Shown here piece after piece: positions 30,866 to 41,338 of a stretch of 64,000 nt of DNA (position 1 is the stretch's first letter; every line of letters starts with the position of its first letter). Under the pieces are notes generated by a model. That model was not told where the DNA came from and ran no database searches. It saw nothing but the letters and a program-made list of their open reading frames with translations. This DNA comes from Porpolomopsis calyptriformis (Eukaryota > Basidiomycota > Agaricomycetes > Agaricales > Hygrophoraceae): assembly GCA_951640195.1 (NCBI GenBank), contig OX621166.1, forward strand, positions 2,472,501 to 2,536,500, given 5' to 3'. A program made the position numbers and the translations under genes.

Positions 30866-33801
30866 TATTCCATATAGAATGGTGATTGTGAAGTGGCAGA
30901 GTGTTGCCGATTGTTGTAGGCGAATTCCGCAGAAGCGAGCCATTCCGACCAGTCGTCCTGCATGAAGTTGGTATAGAAACGCAGGTAAACTTCGAGTTCT
31001 TGGTTGGTGCGTTCCGTTTGACCATCTGTTTGAGGGTGATATGCAGTGGAGAGACCGGAGATGATTCCTAAGGAGTTATTGAGGGCTTCTGTGAATTTGG
31101 ACGCAAATTGCACTCCACGATCGGATATGACCTTTTGGGGCCATCCATGATGCTTCCAGATGTGATTCCGAAAGAGCTTCGCAGCACCTTCTGATGAAAG
31201 ATTAGAAGTTGTCGGAATGAAATGAGCACGTTTAGTGAAACGATCGACAACAACTATTACAGCATCGTAGCCTTGTGACTTGGGGAGTTCGATGATGAGA
31301 TCGACGGTAATTTCCTTCCATGGTTCCGTAGAGGGGGGTATGGGTTGGAGTAGTCCTGACGGCTTCGAGGGGAAGTTCTTGTTTTGCTGACAAGCGGGGC
31401 AGGATCGGACGTAATTGGTGATGTCTTGTAAGGCACCATCCCAAACAAAGTTACGAAGGACGAGTTCCTTCATCTTCTCAATGCCAGGGTGACCAGCATG
31501 GGGGTAGGCGTGGGACAGTCGTATAATGTCTGTGCGCAAAGATACTTCCTCCGGCACTACTATCCGACCTTCAACATCACGTACAAGCCTATCAGCTTGG
31601 GTCCAAGCGAGTGAGGCATCCTCGAGTTTATCTTGGATCTTCTGTGGGAGTGGGATTTTGAAGCGTAATTTGGAAAGAAAACTTGAATTCGACAACTTGA
31701 CAATTGAATTTATCCATCGGTCGTGCGCTATCAGAACTTCGTTCTCCACATCGGCTTCGACGCCAGGCAAGTAATCCGGGCGTCTGGACAGGCCGTCGGC
31801 CTTGTTCTTCCTCCCTGGAACGTATTCAATCTTGAACCCAAATCTGGACAGATACTCAGACCAACGAGTTTGGCGATTCAACAGGCGAAGATTCTTTGAA
31901 AAATATCGTAAGGCCAAACTGTCCGTCCTGATAAGAATATCGTGTCTCGCTCCTTCGAGGAGGTGGCGCCATTGTTTAAAGGAGTCAATGATTGCCAGGA
32001 GTTCCAGATCGTGAGTAGGGTAGTTCTTTTCGGCAGGAGAGGTAGATCTTGAATGATAACCGACAGGTTTCCAATGTCCGTCATGAAGCTGAGAGAGTAT
32101 TCCCGCGATTCCAACGATAGAGGCATCGGTTTCCAAGCAATAAGGGAGATCGCGATCAGGAATATGAAGGACGGGCGCATTCATCAAGAGGGACTTGATG
32201 TTGTCGAAGGCTCCTTGTCTCCGAGGAGTCCATTCCCACACAGTTTCATTGTGTAAGAGTTCATAGAGAGGGGTAGCGATTCTGGAGAAATCTTTGATAT
32301 ATCTCCGCCAAAAGTTCGCACTGCCCAAGAAGGATTGGAGCTGTTTCACCATTTCCGGAATAGGCCAAGACATGATAGCATCGACTTTCTTCGGGTTAGT
32401 GGTGATTCGTCCTTTGGATAAGACGACTCCAAGATAGATGACTTCTTCCTTCTCGAACTGGCATTTGACAGGTTTACATGAAAGTCCGTGTTTCTTCATG
32501 ATATCTAGAGTCTTGAAGGTCCAGCGTCGCAATTCTTGTAAGTTGTCTCCACAAACAAGCACGTCATCAATATAGATGAAAACGTTTCCAGAGTCCAGGA
32601 CTTCTTTGAATCTTGTGTCGATCATCCATTGAAAGGTGGCTGGTGAGTTCCGCAAACCAAAGAACATGACGGTGGGTTCGAAGGCACCTGCTTCAGTGAT
32701 GAAAGCAGCTTTCCATTCGTCGCCTTCCTTAATCCTGACGTTGTTGAATCCCCATCGGATATCCATGACCGTGAATAGAGAAGCAGTTAGAAGTTTAGGT
32801 CGTTGGAGTATTTGATGAAGAAGGGGAAGGGGATAATGATCAGGAACCGTGTGTTTGTTGAGGTAGCGATAATCCTCGATAGGGCGTAAGCCAGCGTTCT
32901 TACCTTTAGCATTCACTTCTTCGGCTTTCTTTCCAAAGAAGAACGGAGAGACTTGCTTCGATTTAGAAATTCGTATTCGTCCAGTAGACAGGTTTTCATC
33001 GATGAACTTGTGTAAGTGATCCATCTCAAGAGGGGACATTGCGTATTTCGCGCCTTTGACTGGTCTGAAGGTTTCATCCAGTTCTATGGCGTGGTTGAAT
33101 TCCGAATGCGGTGGAAGGCGGTCGAAGGATTCTTTGGCAAAGACACTAGAGTAGTCTTTCCAGTATACCTCCGGTACAAACTTTCGCATATCTTCTTCCA
33201 CCGTGCTGGCTCGGGATTCATCCGACTTTGATACGCGTCGATTCATGGCCAGCGTGACCGATTCCATTCCCAGTGACTCTGCATCTGTCGCTATCCATCC
33301 CGGAAGAGGGAAATCTTTGCTATCCAGAGCCAGTGTTGCCTCTTTCCAATCGATGTTGGGGTTGTGCTTTTTGAGCCATGGGAAGCCGAGGATAATATCT
33401 GTCTTAGATCCGAGATCGGTCACTTCCAATCGGATCCGTTCATTGTGTCCTCCAGGAGCCTCTAACCAAATATCAATATCGTTCTCGATGGGTCCACCTC
33501 GGTTTTCAGATCCATCAGCATTCCGTATGGGGATTGGGGTTTCCAATCGTGTTAGAGTAAAATTGTGGCGAGTTGCGAAGGATTCGTCCATGAAATTTCC
33601 AGAGGCTCCGCTATCAACCAGAGCAGTGGCCGGGACACGTCGACCAGTGTCGGTAGCTTCAATCCAAACGTCCAAAATGAGTCCGAGATTGCCTTCTTCA
33701 AGAGTACCAAGAATTCGAAATAGATTGCATGGAGTGGTGGTACATTCTTGAGTAGATACGTCCGTAACGGTAGGCGAAGCATTTGGACTCTTTAAAAACC
33801 C
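30733..33801 (-). CDS. Inner chromovirus Pol: protease, RT, RNase H, integrase
   Basis: No ATG is needed: the frame is entered by -1 slippage at GGGTTTT (33795-33801) at the end of gag. It shows the protease ALVDSGASGNFMD, RT with FGLRNSPATFQ and FIYIDDVLVC (YIDD intact), and RNase H with CLETDASIVGIAGILS. The integrase has the HHCC zinc finger (HPGIEKMKEL, SCPACQQNK), TVDLIIELP, VISDRGVQFASKF and GQTERTNQELE, so D, D and E are present. The frame ends at 30733 after a 1-nt deletion near 30862 that separates it from its chromodomain, so this copy is probably non-autonomous. Confidence 0.88.
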   Translation of the reverse strand, partial: GFLKSPNASPTVTDVSTQECTTTPCNLFRILGTLEEGNLGLILDVWIEATDTGRRVPATALVDSGASGNFMDESFATRHNFTLTRLETPIPIRNADGSENRGGPIENDIDIWLEAPGGHNERIRLEVTDLGSKTDIILGFPWLKKHNPNIDWKEATLALDSKDFPLPGWIATDAESLGMESVTLAMNRRVSKSDESRASTVEEDMRKFVPEVYWKDYSSVFAKESFDRLPPHSEFNHAIELDETFRPVKGAKYAMSPLEMDHLHKFIDENLSTGRIRISKSKQVSPFFFGKKAEEVNAKGKNAGLRPIEDYRYLNKHTVPDHYPLPLLHQILQRPKLLTASLFTVMDIRWGFNNVRIKEGDEWKAAFITEAGAFEPTVMFFGLRNSPATFQWMIDTRFKEVLDSGNVFIYIDDVLVCGDNLQELRRWTFKTLDIMKKHGLSCKPVKCQFEKEEVIYLGVVLSKGRITTNPKKVDAIMSWPIPEMVKQLQSFLGSANFWRRYIKDFSRIATPLYELLHNETVWEWTPRRQGAFDNIKSLLMNAPVLHIPDRDLPYCLETDASIVGIAGILSQLHDGHWKPVGYHSRSTSPAEKNYPTHDLELLAIIDSFKQWRHLLEGARHDILIRTDSLALRYFSKNLRLLNRQTRWSEYLSRFGFKIEYVPGRKNKADGLSRRPDYLPGVEADVENEVLIAHDRWINSIVKLSNSSFLSKLRFKIPLPQKIQDKLEDASLAWTQADRLVRDVEGRIVVPEEVSLRTDIIRLSHAYPHAGHPGIEKMKELVLRNFVWDGALQDITNYVRSCPACQQNKNFPSKPSGLLQPIPPSTEPWKEITVDLIIELPKSQGYDAVIVVVDRFTKRAHFIPTTSNLSSEGAAKLFRNHIWKHHGWPQKVISDRGVQFASKFTEALNNSLGIISGLSTAYHPQTDGQTERTNQELEVYLRFYTNFMQDDWSEWLASAEFAYNNRQHSATSQSPFYMEYGVILTFPQSFRIKATCPQQILSMNVLHVHSKMPNDPYRRQRSQ
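33792..33801 (-). promoter_or_regulatory. -1 frameshift site between gag and pol (inner element)
   Basis: Reading on the minus strand, the last gag codons are CAG GGT TTT TAA. The heptamer G-GGT-TTT fits the X-XXY-YYZ rule for -1 slippage and ends right before the stop. After slippage the pol frame continues TTA AAG AGT without a stop into the protease. Confidence 0.75.
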
Positions 33802-34952
33802 TGTTCTTTCAGTTCCTTGACGAGCTGAGCTTTTCTTTCCTTCGGCCAGCGATCGATCCCGCAGTTGTCCACCACTCGAATAGTTTCCTCCGCAGTAGCC
33901 GGGGAAACCACTTCGTTGACACGTCCTGTCTCAATTCCTCGAATATTTCGTCCTCGACCTCGCCCTGTGGTTGGTCTTCCTCGTCGTTGTCCGGCAGGGG
34001 CACTACTCGATGGGCGCGCTGCCGAAGAAGAGGCGAGAGGGGGATTTGGACACTTGTTCGCCCAATGACCTGATTCTCCGCAGCGATAGTAGTTGCCTTG
34101 CGGAACGCGTGATATTGACGATGAGGAAGGTGTCTCCTGTTTGATAGGAGCAGAGGAGGGAGTTCGGGTTGCCGTTCGAGCCACGGTCTCCCTGGGAGCA
34201 TAGTAGTTACTCCTGGGAGCGGCACGACGCTCAAGTGCAAGCTCGAGACGTTGTCGGTCGAAGACGGAAGCTTTTCGCTTCCAAGCGTTGAGGGTGGCGG
34301 GGATGGGATCAAGGGAGTAGATCTTTTCAAGAATTCCGGGATTGAGGCCGTTCCGGTAGAAAACTTTGAGGGCGTCGTCGTTGAATCCTGTTTCGTCCGC
34401 GAGAGCTCCGAATCGTACATTATAATTGTCCACAGTGGAAAGTCCTTGAGTTACCTTTTGAATTTTGACTTGAGCTGTCGCTCTCGCGTCAACATCTCCG
34501 AAACACTCCTCAAGCTCTTCCATGAAATCCTCGTAATCGGCTCTGATCCACTGAGCACGTTTAAACTCTTGGGTCTGTTGTCGAGCCCATGATTGGGCGA
34601 CACCAATCTTCATAAACGACAAGACATAAGTAATCTTCTGTCTGTCGGACCACTGGCTGTCGTCAAGGACTAGACGACAGGCTTGGATGAAGTTAAGGCA
34701 TTTGGCAGCAGACCCGTCATATTCATCGGGTTTGGCGATTTTGATGGAGGGGGGAGCAGGTTGTTGAGGTTGAAGAGGTTGTTGGGGTTGTTGGGGTTGT
34801 GGAGGAGGTTGGGGTTGTTGTTGTTGTTGGAGCTGGGCGATCAGTTGTTGTTGTTGGGTGATGGTCTGCTCGAGCTGGCGAACAGTGGCCACCAAGGTCG
34901 CAATATCAATGGTAGGGGGATTGGTAGGGGCGTTAGCGGACGTTCCTGACAT
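33792..34952 (-). CDS. Inner chromovirus Gag
   Basis: 386 residues from ATG 34952. A Gln/Pro-rich N-terminal coiled-coil (QQQQLIAQLQQQQQ) precedes the capsid-like part (DEYDGSAAKCLNFIQACRLV, SFMKIGVAQSWARQQ, GDVDARATAQVKIQKVTQG, NPGILEKIYSLD). The zinc knuckle reads YYRCGESGHWANKCP: the first Cys of CCHC is replaced by Tyr, a TGY-to-TAY change, so RNA binding may be impaired. The stop TAA at 33792-33794 overlaps the pol slippage site. Confidence 0.87.
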   Translation of the reverse strand: MSGTSANAPTNPPTIDIATLVATVRQLEQTITQQQQLIAQLQQQQQPQPPPQPQQPQQPLQPQQPAPPSIKIAKPDEYDGSAAKCLNFIQACRLVLDDSQWSDRQKITYVLSFMKIGVAQSWARQQTQEFKRAQWIRADYEDFMEELEECFGDVDARATAQVKIQKVTQGLSTVDNYNVRFGALADETGFNDDALKVFYRNGLNPGILEKIYSLDPIPATLNAWKRKASVFDRQRLELALERRAAPRSNYYAPRETVARTATRTPSSAPIKQETPSSSSISRVPQGNYYRCGESGHWANKCPNPPLASSSAARPSSSAPAGQRRGRPTTGRGRGRNIRGIETGRVNEVVSPATAEETIRVVDNCGIDRWPKERKAQLVKELKEQGF

Positions 34953-35382
34953 GTTGGTAGATGTTGGTTGTTGTGGAGTTGTTGGAGCTGTTGGTGTTGG
35001 TGTGGGTGTCGCAGAAGAAAGTTGAGAGTAAAGGGAACCATATCGTCCTGGTGGGGTAGCAGTCCGTTGATGAACTGGTCTAGTTGTCGGTACTGAAGAC
35101 GAAGTGAAGAGTCCTCTTGTTCTTGATCGAGTCCGTGGTCCTAGGGAGGCAGGAGCAGGGGTAGGGGTAGCTAACGTTTCTTCAAGAGCTGAAGAAAAGG
35201 ATGGTTCTTGATCTCGAACTGTAGTTGAGAAAGTCGATCTTGAGAGGGGGTCTTCGTAATGTTCTTCAACGTCTGAGTTATCGGTAGAAGCCAGGATGGA
35301 AGTTGGTAAGGGGTAAAGAGGTGATGTCGATGATCACAGTGGTGGGGAGGTTTGGATAAGCAAGTGGGAGAGAACCAGAAGG

Positions 35383-35393
35383 AAGTCTGATTC
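35383..35393 (-). promoter_or_regulatory. Inner element primer-binding site, self-complementary type
   Basis: On the coding strand GAATCAGACTT lies 1 nt after the 5' LTR. Its reverse complement AAGTCTGATTC occurs in the LTR at 35495-35505, 34 bp past the TATATAAAG box at 35531-35539. All 11 bases pair, the same number as the Tf1 self-primer. Confidence 0.75.
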
Positions 35394-35394
35394 T

Positions 35395-35805
35395 TGTTAT
35401 AGACCGGTTGTTCGGAACGCGTTTTACTTCGGGTGTTCTGTCCCAAGAGATACAGAGGATGGTTCCAAGTCCTTGTTATGAGTAGGCTAACGAGGAATCA
35501 GACTTAAGGTCTGATACGTACAGAAGTACTCTTTATATACTGACTACTTATCTGTGTGAGTCAGTGCGACATAACATGCGGTAGAGATAAGGGTGAGTCA
35601 TCGTGATCGATGACGAATCATAAAGGGGTTGAAACACAATGGAAATGAAGTGTGTCCACATATAGGTAAAGTAAAGGGGAATCCCTGGGAAATCCCTGGG
35701 GAAGGTAATGGGGAATCCCGATAACAGATGGGGGAAATCCCAAGATAAGAGATAGGTTTGCATACGATAAGATCAAGAAAGAGAAGGAAAATTACGACCG
35801 TGACA
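35395..35805 (-). repeat. Inner element 5' LTR with promoter
   Basis: 411 bp. On the coding (minus) strand it holds TATATAAAG (35539-35531) and the predicted RNA start AAGTCTGATTC (35505-35495). Confidence 0.92.
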
Positions 35806-35810
35806 GTTGC

Positions 35811-36193
35811 TAGAGCATTTCCACGATCAGGAACGCCGTCAATGTCCATCTGCCCCTCCTCCTCGCCCAGCCTTCCGCCCCTCTGCTCCGCGATTCCATG
35901 CTCCTCTCCCCCAGGATAAACAAGTGCCGTCTGGCACCATCCACGGAGGACAGGGTCTACCGATGGACCTGAGTAAGACGCGCCAAACTAACAGGTGCTA
36001 TAACTGTGGTCAAACTGGACATTTCCATCGGGAATGTCCGCAAGAACTCAAGAAGGTTAATGTTCACGCTCTCCAGCACAAGCTGACCGTCGACGAGATC
36101 ACCGAGTTGATGAACTTCCTTTCCGCAGAGGAACACAACTCCACCAAGCCCGCCCCCGACAATGACGAACAGGATTTTGGCGACGGTCAATAG
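35811..36193 (+). pseudogene. Outer element gag, last part, with zinc knuckle
   Basis: Continuation of the outer gag beyond the inner insertion. It has a Pro-rich stretch and an intact CCHC knuckle (CYNCGQTGHFHREC), then an acidic tail ending at TAG 36191-36193. Pol follows in the -1 frame without an obvious slippery heptamer. Confidence 0.8.
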
Positions 36194-36195
36194 AG

Positions 36196-39100
36196 ATGCG
36201 CTCGCTCTATTCAACGGAATCATGCTTACTCTGGCATTGTGAACAGACAGTATCGGACACCCCCTTTGTTACCCCTTCTCCCCTTTCCATTCTTTGTAAT
36301 AGTATGACGGCATGTATAATATCTGATACCAACAAGCCTGTTAATGAAATTTGTCCTCCGCCGTCTATGCCAGATGAAAGTACCGAGTGCCCCAAATTCC
36401 CTGACTCTCCCATTCCCGAATCATCGTCTCTCCTTTCTGTCGACTCGATCGACATCGACTCTCTTTCTTCTCCCTTAGAAATTGTTAATGCTATTAACGA
36501 GCAAGCTAATTATGCAATCCCAATTCTTTCAAAATGGTCTCACCCCGCCCGATCACTAGAGATGACTCAAACCACGATAGATCAGATCAATGCCCTCTCA
36601 ACGGAGAACGCCATTCGAGCCCTCCATGAACTCAAGGAACCTCATGTGTTCATACGTGGCTCAGGCTCCAGGAATCAATTGACCCTCAAGACCGTCATCA
36701 CCACCTTGGACAATCGTGCTGAACATATCACAACTGCTCTTGTCAACAGCGGCTGCGAAGGTTCGTGTATTGACATCAAGTATGTTCGCGAAAACGACCT
36801 TCACACTACCAAACTCGCTCAACCCATTCCGGTACACAATGCCGATGGACAACCCAACTCAGAGGGACCCATCTCCGAAATGGTCACATTTGAGCTCAAG
36901 GTCGGCACCCATATCGAACGGATTAACTTCGGTATCATGAACCTCGGCAAATCCCAGATTTTCCTTGGTCATGACTGGTTGAAGATTCACAACCCCTCCA
37001 TTGATTGGAAGGCCAACTCCCTTGTTCTCGATCGATGCCCCCTGGACTGTCACCCTTCTCCCCTCCCTGACTCTGTCAACACCAACAAACTCACTCTTGA
37101 GGATGGCAATCAACTGCTCATGGTTGATTTTAACCCCGCCATCCAGATTTGTCTGATGGGAACAAAGTCACAGGATCTTGTGATCAAGGCTTGGGAAGCC
37201 CAGAAGAAGGACCGCACCTGGAAGGAAATTGTACCCGAATATCTCCATGAATTCCAAGATGTCTTCACCAAGGAAGACTTCGATGAACTCCCCCCAAGCC
37301 GTCCCTGGGACCACGCAATCGAACTTCTCCCTGGAACCGAAGAGAAGCTTGACTGCAAGGTTTACCCACTCTCTGTGGATGAACGAGCTCAATTGGACGA
37401 GTTCTTAGAAGAGAACCTCTGCACTGGACAAATTCGAAAATCCATTTCCCCCATTGCCTCCCCGTTCTTCTTCATCAAGAAGAAAGATGGCTGACTACGT
37501 CCCATCCAGGACTACAGAAAACTCAACGACCTGACTGTTAAGAACAGATATCCCCTCCCTCTGATCAACGAATTGATTGACACCCTACAGAACGCTCGCT
37601 ACTTTACTAAGCTAGACGTTCGATGGGGATACAACAACGTACGGATCAAGGAAGGAGACGAACACAAGGCTGCATTCCGAACCAACCGCAGCCTATTCAA
37701 ACCCCTTGTCATGTTCTTCGGTCTCACCAACTCACCCGCGACATTCCAAAACATGATGAATGACATCTTCCACATCCAAATTGTCGAAGGACATGTCTTG
37801 GTCTATATAGACAACATCCTCATCTTCGACAAGGATCTCGAAACGCACCACCAACATGTTTACGAAGTTATGACCACACTTCGTGAACATAAACTCTACC
37901 TCAAACCAGAGAAGTGCGACTTCGATCAACGCCAAGTGGAATATCTCGGTGTCATCGTGTCAGAAGGCCACGTCAAGATGGACCCTGTCAAGGTCCAAGG
38001 GATCACTGACTGGCCAACCCCTGAATGCAAGCGAGATATCCAAGCTTTCCTTGGATTCTGTAATTTCTACCGTCAATTCATCCATCACTTCGCTGGGATT
38101 GCTCGACCTCTCAATACGTTAACTGGAAACACTCCTTTCGACTGGACCACTGAATGCCAGGACGCCTTCGACGCCCTGAAAATGATCATTACCACTTCTC
38201 CTTTTCTTTCCATCGCTAACGATGATGACTTACTCCATGTGGAAACTGATGCTTCAGACTATGCGCTGGGCGCTATATTATCACAAAAACAAGACAATGT
38301 TTGGAAGCCCATCACCTACGTCTCAAAGGCTTTTACCCCCACAGAACGAAATTACCAGATTTACGACCGCAAACTACTCGCAATAATGACCGCACTCCAA
38401 GAGTTCCACAAATGGCTACTGTCAGCCAAGCAAATCTTTGAGGTTTGGATGGATCACGCCAACCTCCAATATTTCAAGTTGCCTCAGAAGCTGAACAGGC
38501 GCCAAGCTAGGTGGCTCACAGAGCTTCAGGACTATCACTTCACTCTCCACCATGTCGCCGGCAGGGCCAATTCCAAGGCCGATATCCTGTTGAGACGACC
38601 GGGTTTTGAGAGGGGGGTGAATGACAACGACGATGTTATTTTACTCCCATCTAATCTCTTTCCCGCCTCGGATCACCCTATTGTAGATCTCCATCAGGTT
38701 CAACATGAAGTTGAACCCACTAATTTCCACTCCCGAATTTGGAACTCATACCGAAACTCCGAAAAACAAGTCACACTCCTTCAAGAAAAATGTAAAACCG
38801 ATTGGGAAACCTGGGACGATGGTATCAAAACCTTCTTGGGCTGAACTTACATCTCAAAGGACACCCCACTCCATGGTGAAATCATCGCTCAATACCACGA
38901 CAATCCTCTCTCTGGACACTATGGCTCCTTCAAAACCTCTGAAGCCATATGCTGCAACTACTGGTGGCCCACCATCAGGAGAGATGTCGAAACCTATGTC
39001 CGTGGTTGCGAAACATGTCAATGCACCAAGGCATCTCGATTACCCGCGAAGACCCCGTTGCACCCCTTCGATCCTCCTCCTCAACCCTGGGATACGATCA

Positions 39101-40590
39101 CGGTCGATCTCGTAGGCCCCATACCCGAATGTCAGGGCTACAACGCGATCCTTACAATCATCGATCACTTCTCAAAGGCCATTAAGTTCGAAGCTACCCA
39201 CATCAAGCTAAACTCCGAAGGGTTCACCAAGATTATCCGGGATCATGTTATTCGAGACCACGGTGTCCCTCGACGCATCATCCATGACCGCGATCCGTGG
39301 TTCGTTTCCAAATATATGACCGATCTCTTCCGCCTTCTGGGCACTTCCCAGAATGTTTCCACAGCTTACCACCCCCAGACCGATGGCCAATCTGAACGAA
39401 TGAACCAGACGCTCGAACAGTATCTTTGCGTCTTCGTCAATCATCGTCAGGATAATTGGAAGGAATGGCTTGCATTAGCTGAGTTTTCATACAACAACTC
39501 AGTTCACACAGCCACGAAACAGACTCCCTTCTATGTTAATTATGGCCAGAATCCCTGGAAAGGAAACGACACCCAAAGAGAAGTCCGAAATGAATCTGTG
39601 ACTCAATTTGCCGACCGAATGAAAAATGTCCACCAAGAAGCCAAGTCCACCCTCAAGAGAGCGAATGAGACCATGAAGACTGCCCACGATAAACATGTCC
39701 AAACCACACAAGAATACTCACCAGGAGATAAAGTATGGTTGGCTGCCACCAACATCAAGACCAAACGACTGATGAAGAAGCTTGACAGCAAACGCTTTGG
39801 TCCCTTCAAGGTCGTTGAAAAGGTTGGTCACTCCGCCTACAGACTTGATCTCCCCCATGAATAGTTAGGACTCCACCCAGTCTTCAACAAATCTTACCTC
39901 TCCCCCTATCACTCCCCTTCGTTTCCCAATCAGAAGAAACCTGCCCCTCCTCCCCCAATCCAACTGGAAGACGACTCCGAATACGTCGTCAATGAAATTC
40001 TGGATTCTCGTCTGCGACGAGGAAAACTTCAATACCTGGTACACTGGGAAGGCTACACCAGTGAGGAAAACACCTGGGAACCTGAATCAAACGTCAGGAA
40101 TGCTCGGGAATTAGTTGATGAGTTCCATACTCTCCACTCCGATCGACCAGCTCCTCAACTCCAACTACGCGTCATCTGCATGGACGACTTCTTCGGAATT
40201 GATGAACGTCTTTACGATCCGATCACGGACTCCACTGGCGAGGACTACAAGCCGCCTAAGGTCAAAGACAACATCGACGTTCTCATCCCGCTCCACCCAA
40301 CGGAAGTCGACCGATTACTCGAACGCGATTTCGATGGTTCCATCTTCCTCCCCCGCCTACCTTCATCCGCTCATCGAGCATGGATCTACGAGTCCAGTCC
40401 TGTCAATGCTGTAACTACTATTCTACGGCTGAACGGCCAAGGTCAAATGCTCCGGATGTACCAACTAGTCTCTCCCTTGTCTGCTCTGGAAATTCGTCGA
40501 CGGTACCAATACCATCTCCCGACCTCTCCCTGTTATGCGCCTCGGTGGTTGTTACGAGATTGTTCAAGACATCTCCAACACCTGTTCTAA
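36196..40590 (+). pseudogene. Outer chromovirus Pol, inactivated
   Basis: One frame throughout, broken by TGA 37492, TGA 38842 and TAG 39862. The protease reads ALVNSGCEGSCID: the catalytic D of DSG is N. RT has YIDN in place of YIDD. RNase H (VETDASDYALGAILSQ) and integrase (TITVDLVGPI, IIHDRDPWFVSKY, SERMNQTLEQYL) are preserved, though DRD-PW departs from DRG. A chromodomain (SEYVVNEILDSR, LQYLVHWEGYTSEENTWEPE) follows. The frame then runs another 160 or so residues to 40590, with LIPLHPTEVDRLLERDF and AWIYESSPVNAVTTILRL, a pattern recalling ASCH/PUA-like domains. The D-to-N changes and the stop at 37492 fit loss of CpG. Confidence 0.88.
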
Positions 40591-40623
40591 CGTCGCGCAG
40601 ACGCGAATTTGAAGAGAGGGTGA

Positions 40624-41011
40624 TGTTACGGTCACTTCATTTTGTTGCCCCAACAACTTTCCTTTTTCGTCTTATCTAATCTTATCTTCGATTTGATCTT
40701 ATCTTATCTCTCCTTATCTAATCTTCTATCTTATCTCCTCATAGATTGGAGGCGATAATGCCATTGGCTGGTGAAGATGTGCTCTGCAGTAGCTGCGCAG
40801 GGTTATACAATACTGCGCATTGGTTAGCTGTTCCATGGATCATCGTCGTGGTTATCACAATCACAGCCCAGACCCAGATAGATATAAGTAGAGCACAGAA
40901 TGCTTGTATCTCCCTAGTTTGATCCTTCAACGTTGCCACCCTCAGTTTATGCGCTGAGCTCTTCGTTATCTCTCGTTGAAGCAACCTGAGATTCCGACTG
41001 CCGACATAACA
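40624..41011 (+). repeat. Outer element 3' LTR
   Basis: 388 bp; has a 22-bp segment within the CTTATCT-rich part that is missing from the 5' LTR. Confidence 0.9.
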
Positions 41012-41016
41012 CTATG

Positions 41017-41338
41017 CTGCAAAGACTGCTCATCCCAGGTTACCACCACACTGCCTCGAAATCAAAATAAATGGAGCATTCCGCCTACTCCGAAACCTTT
41101 CCATTGATCGTGGTCTTGTCAAAAATGTGTGTGTGGTCGTTATAGCACTTGGAAACAGAATTATCACCATTCAAATTCTACATGAACACAAACGTGATTA
41201 CAGCGATGACATACTCATACCACATATCACATTCACTATGGAATTATCCAGATCAGGATATATGCTTCAACGCAAACAATTCCCTCTCTCACCTTTGTAT
41301 GCAACCACATTCAACAGCTCCCAAGGAATGACATTAGA
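41017..41338 (+). pseudogene. Helitron helicase C-terminal fragment
   Basis: The helicase resumes after the CTATG duplication: LPPHCLEIKINGAFRLLRNL, then DILIPHITFTM and QFPLSPLYATTFNSSQGMTL. These match the C-terminal motifs of PIF1-like Helitron helicases (LPPH, LLRNL, RRQFP, NKSQGQTL). The motif GMTLD is cut at 41340 by the second hairpin element. Confidence 0.75.

Larger units (their letters stand above)
28887..35810 (-). mobile_element. Inner Ty3 chromovirus (28892-35805), GTTGC target duplication
   Basis: Two 411-bp LTRs (28892-29302 and 35395-35805) differ at four sites by eye, about 1 percent, so insertion was recent. GTTGC flanks it at 28887-28891 and 35806-35810, and splits the gag of the outer element. 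Genes run on the minus strand: gag, pol with chromodomain, and a third reading frame. It is nearly intact apart from one frameshift in pol and a changed zinc knuckle. Confidence 0.93.
26818..41016 (+). mobile_element. Outer Ty3 chromovirus (26823-41011), CTATG target duplication
   Basis: LTRs at 26823-27188 and 40624-41011 both start TGTTACGGTCACTTCATTTT and end CCGACTGCCGACATAACA. CTATG flanks the element at 26818-26822 and 41012-41016. Gag and pol pieces are on the + strand; a second retrotransposon (28892-35805) sits in gag. Removing it leaves about 7.3 kb. The order is gag with CCHC knuckle, protease, reverse transcriptase, RNase H, integrase, chromodomain, C-terminal extension. A purine tract (GAAGAGAGGGTGA) precedes the 3' LTR. 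Several inactivating changes show that it is dead. Confidence 0.92.
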
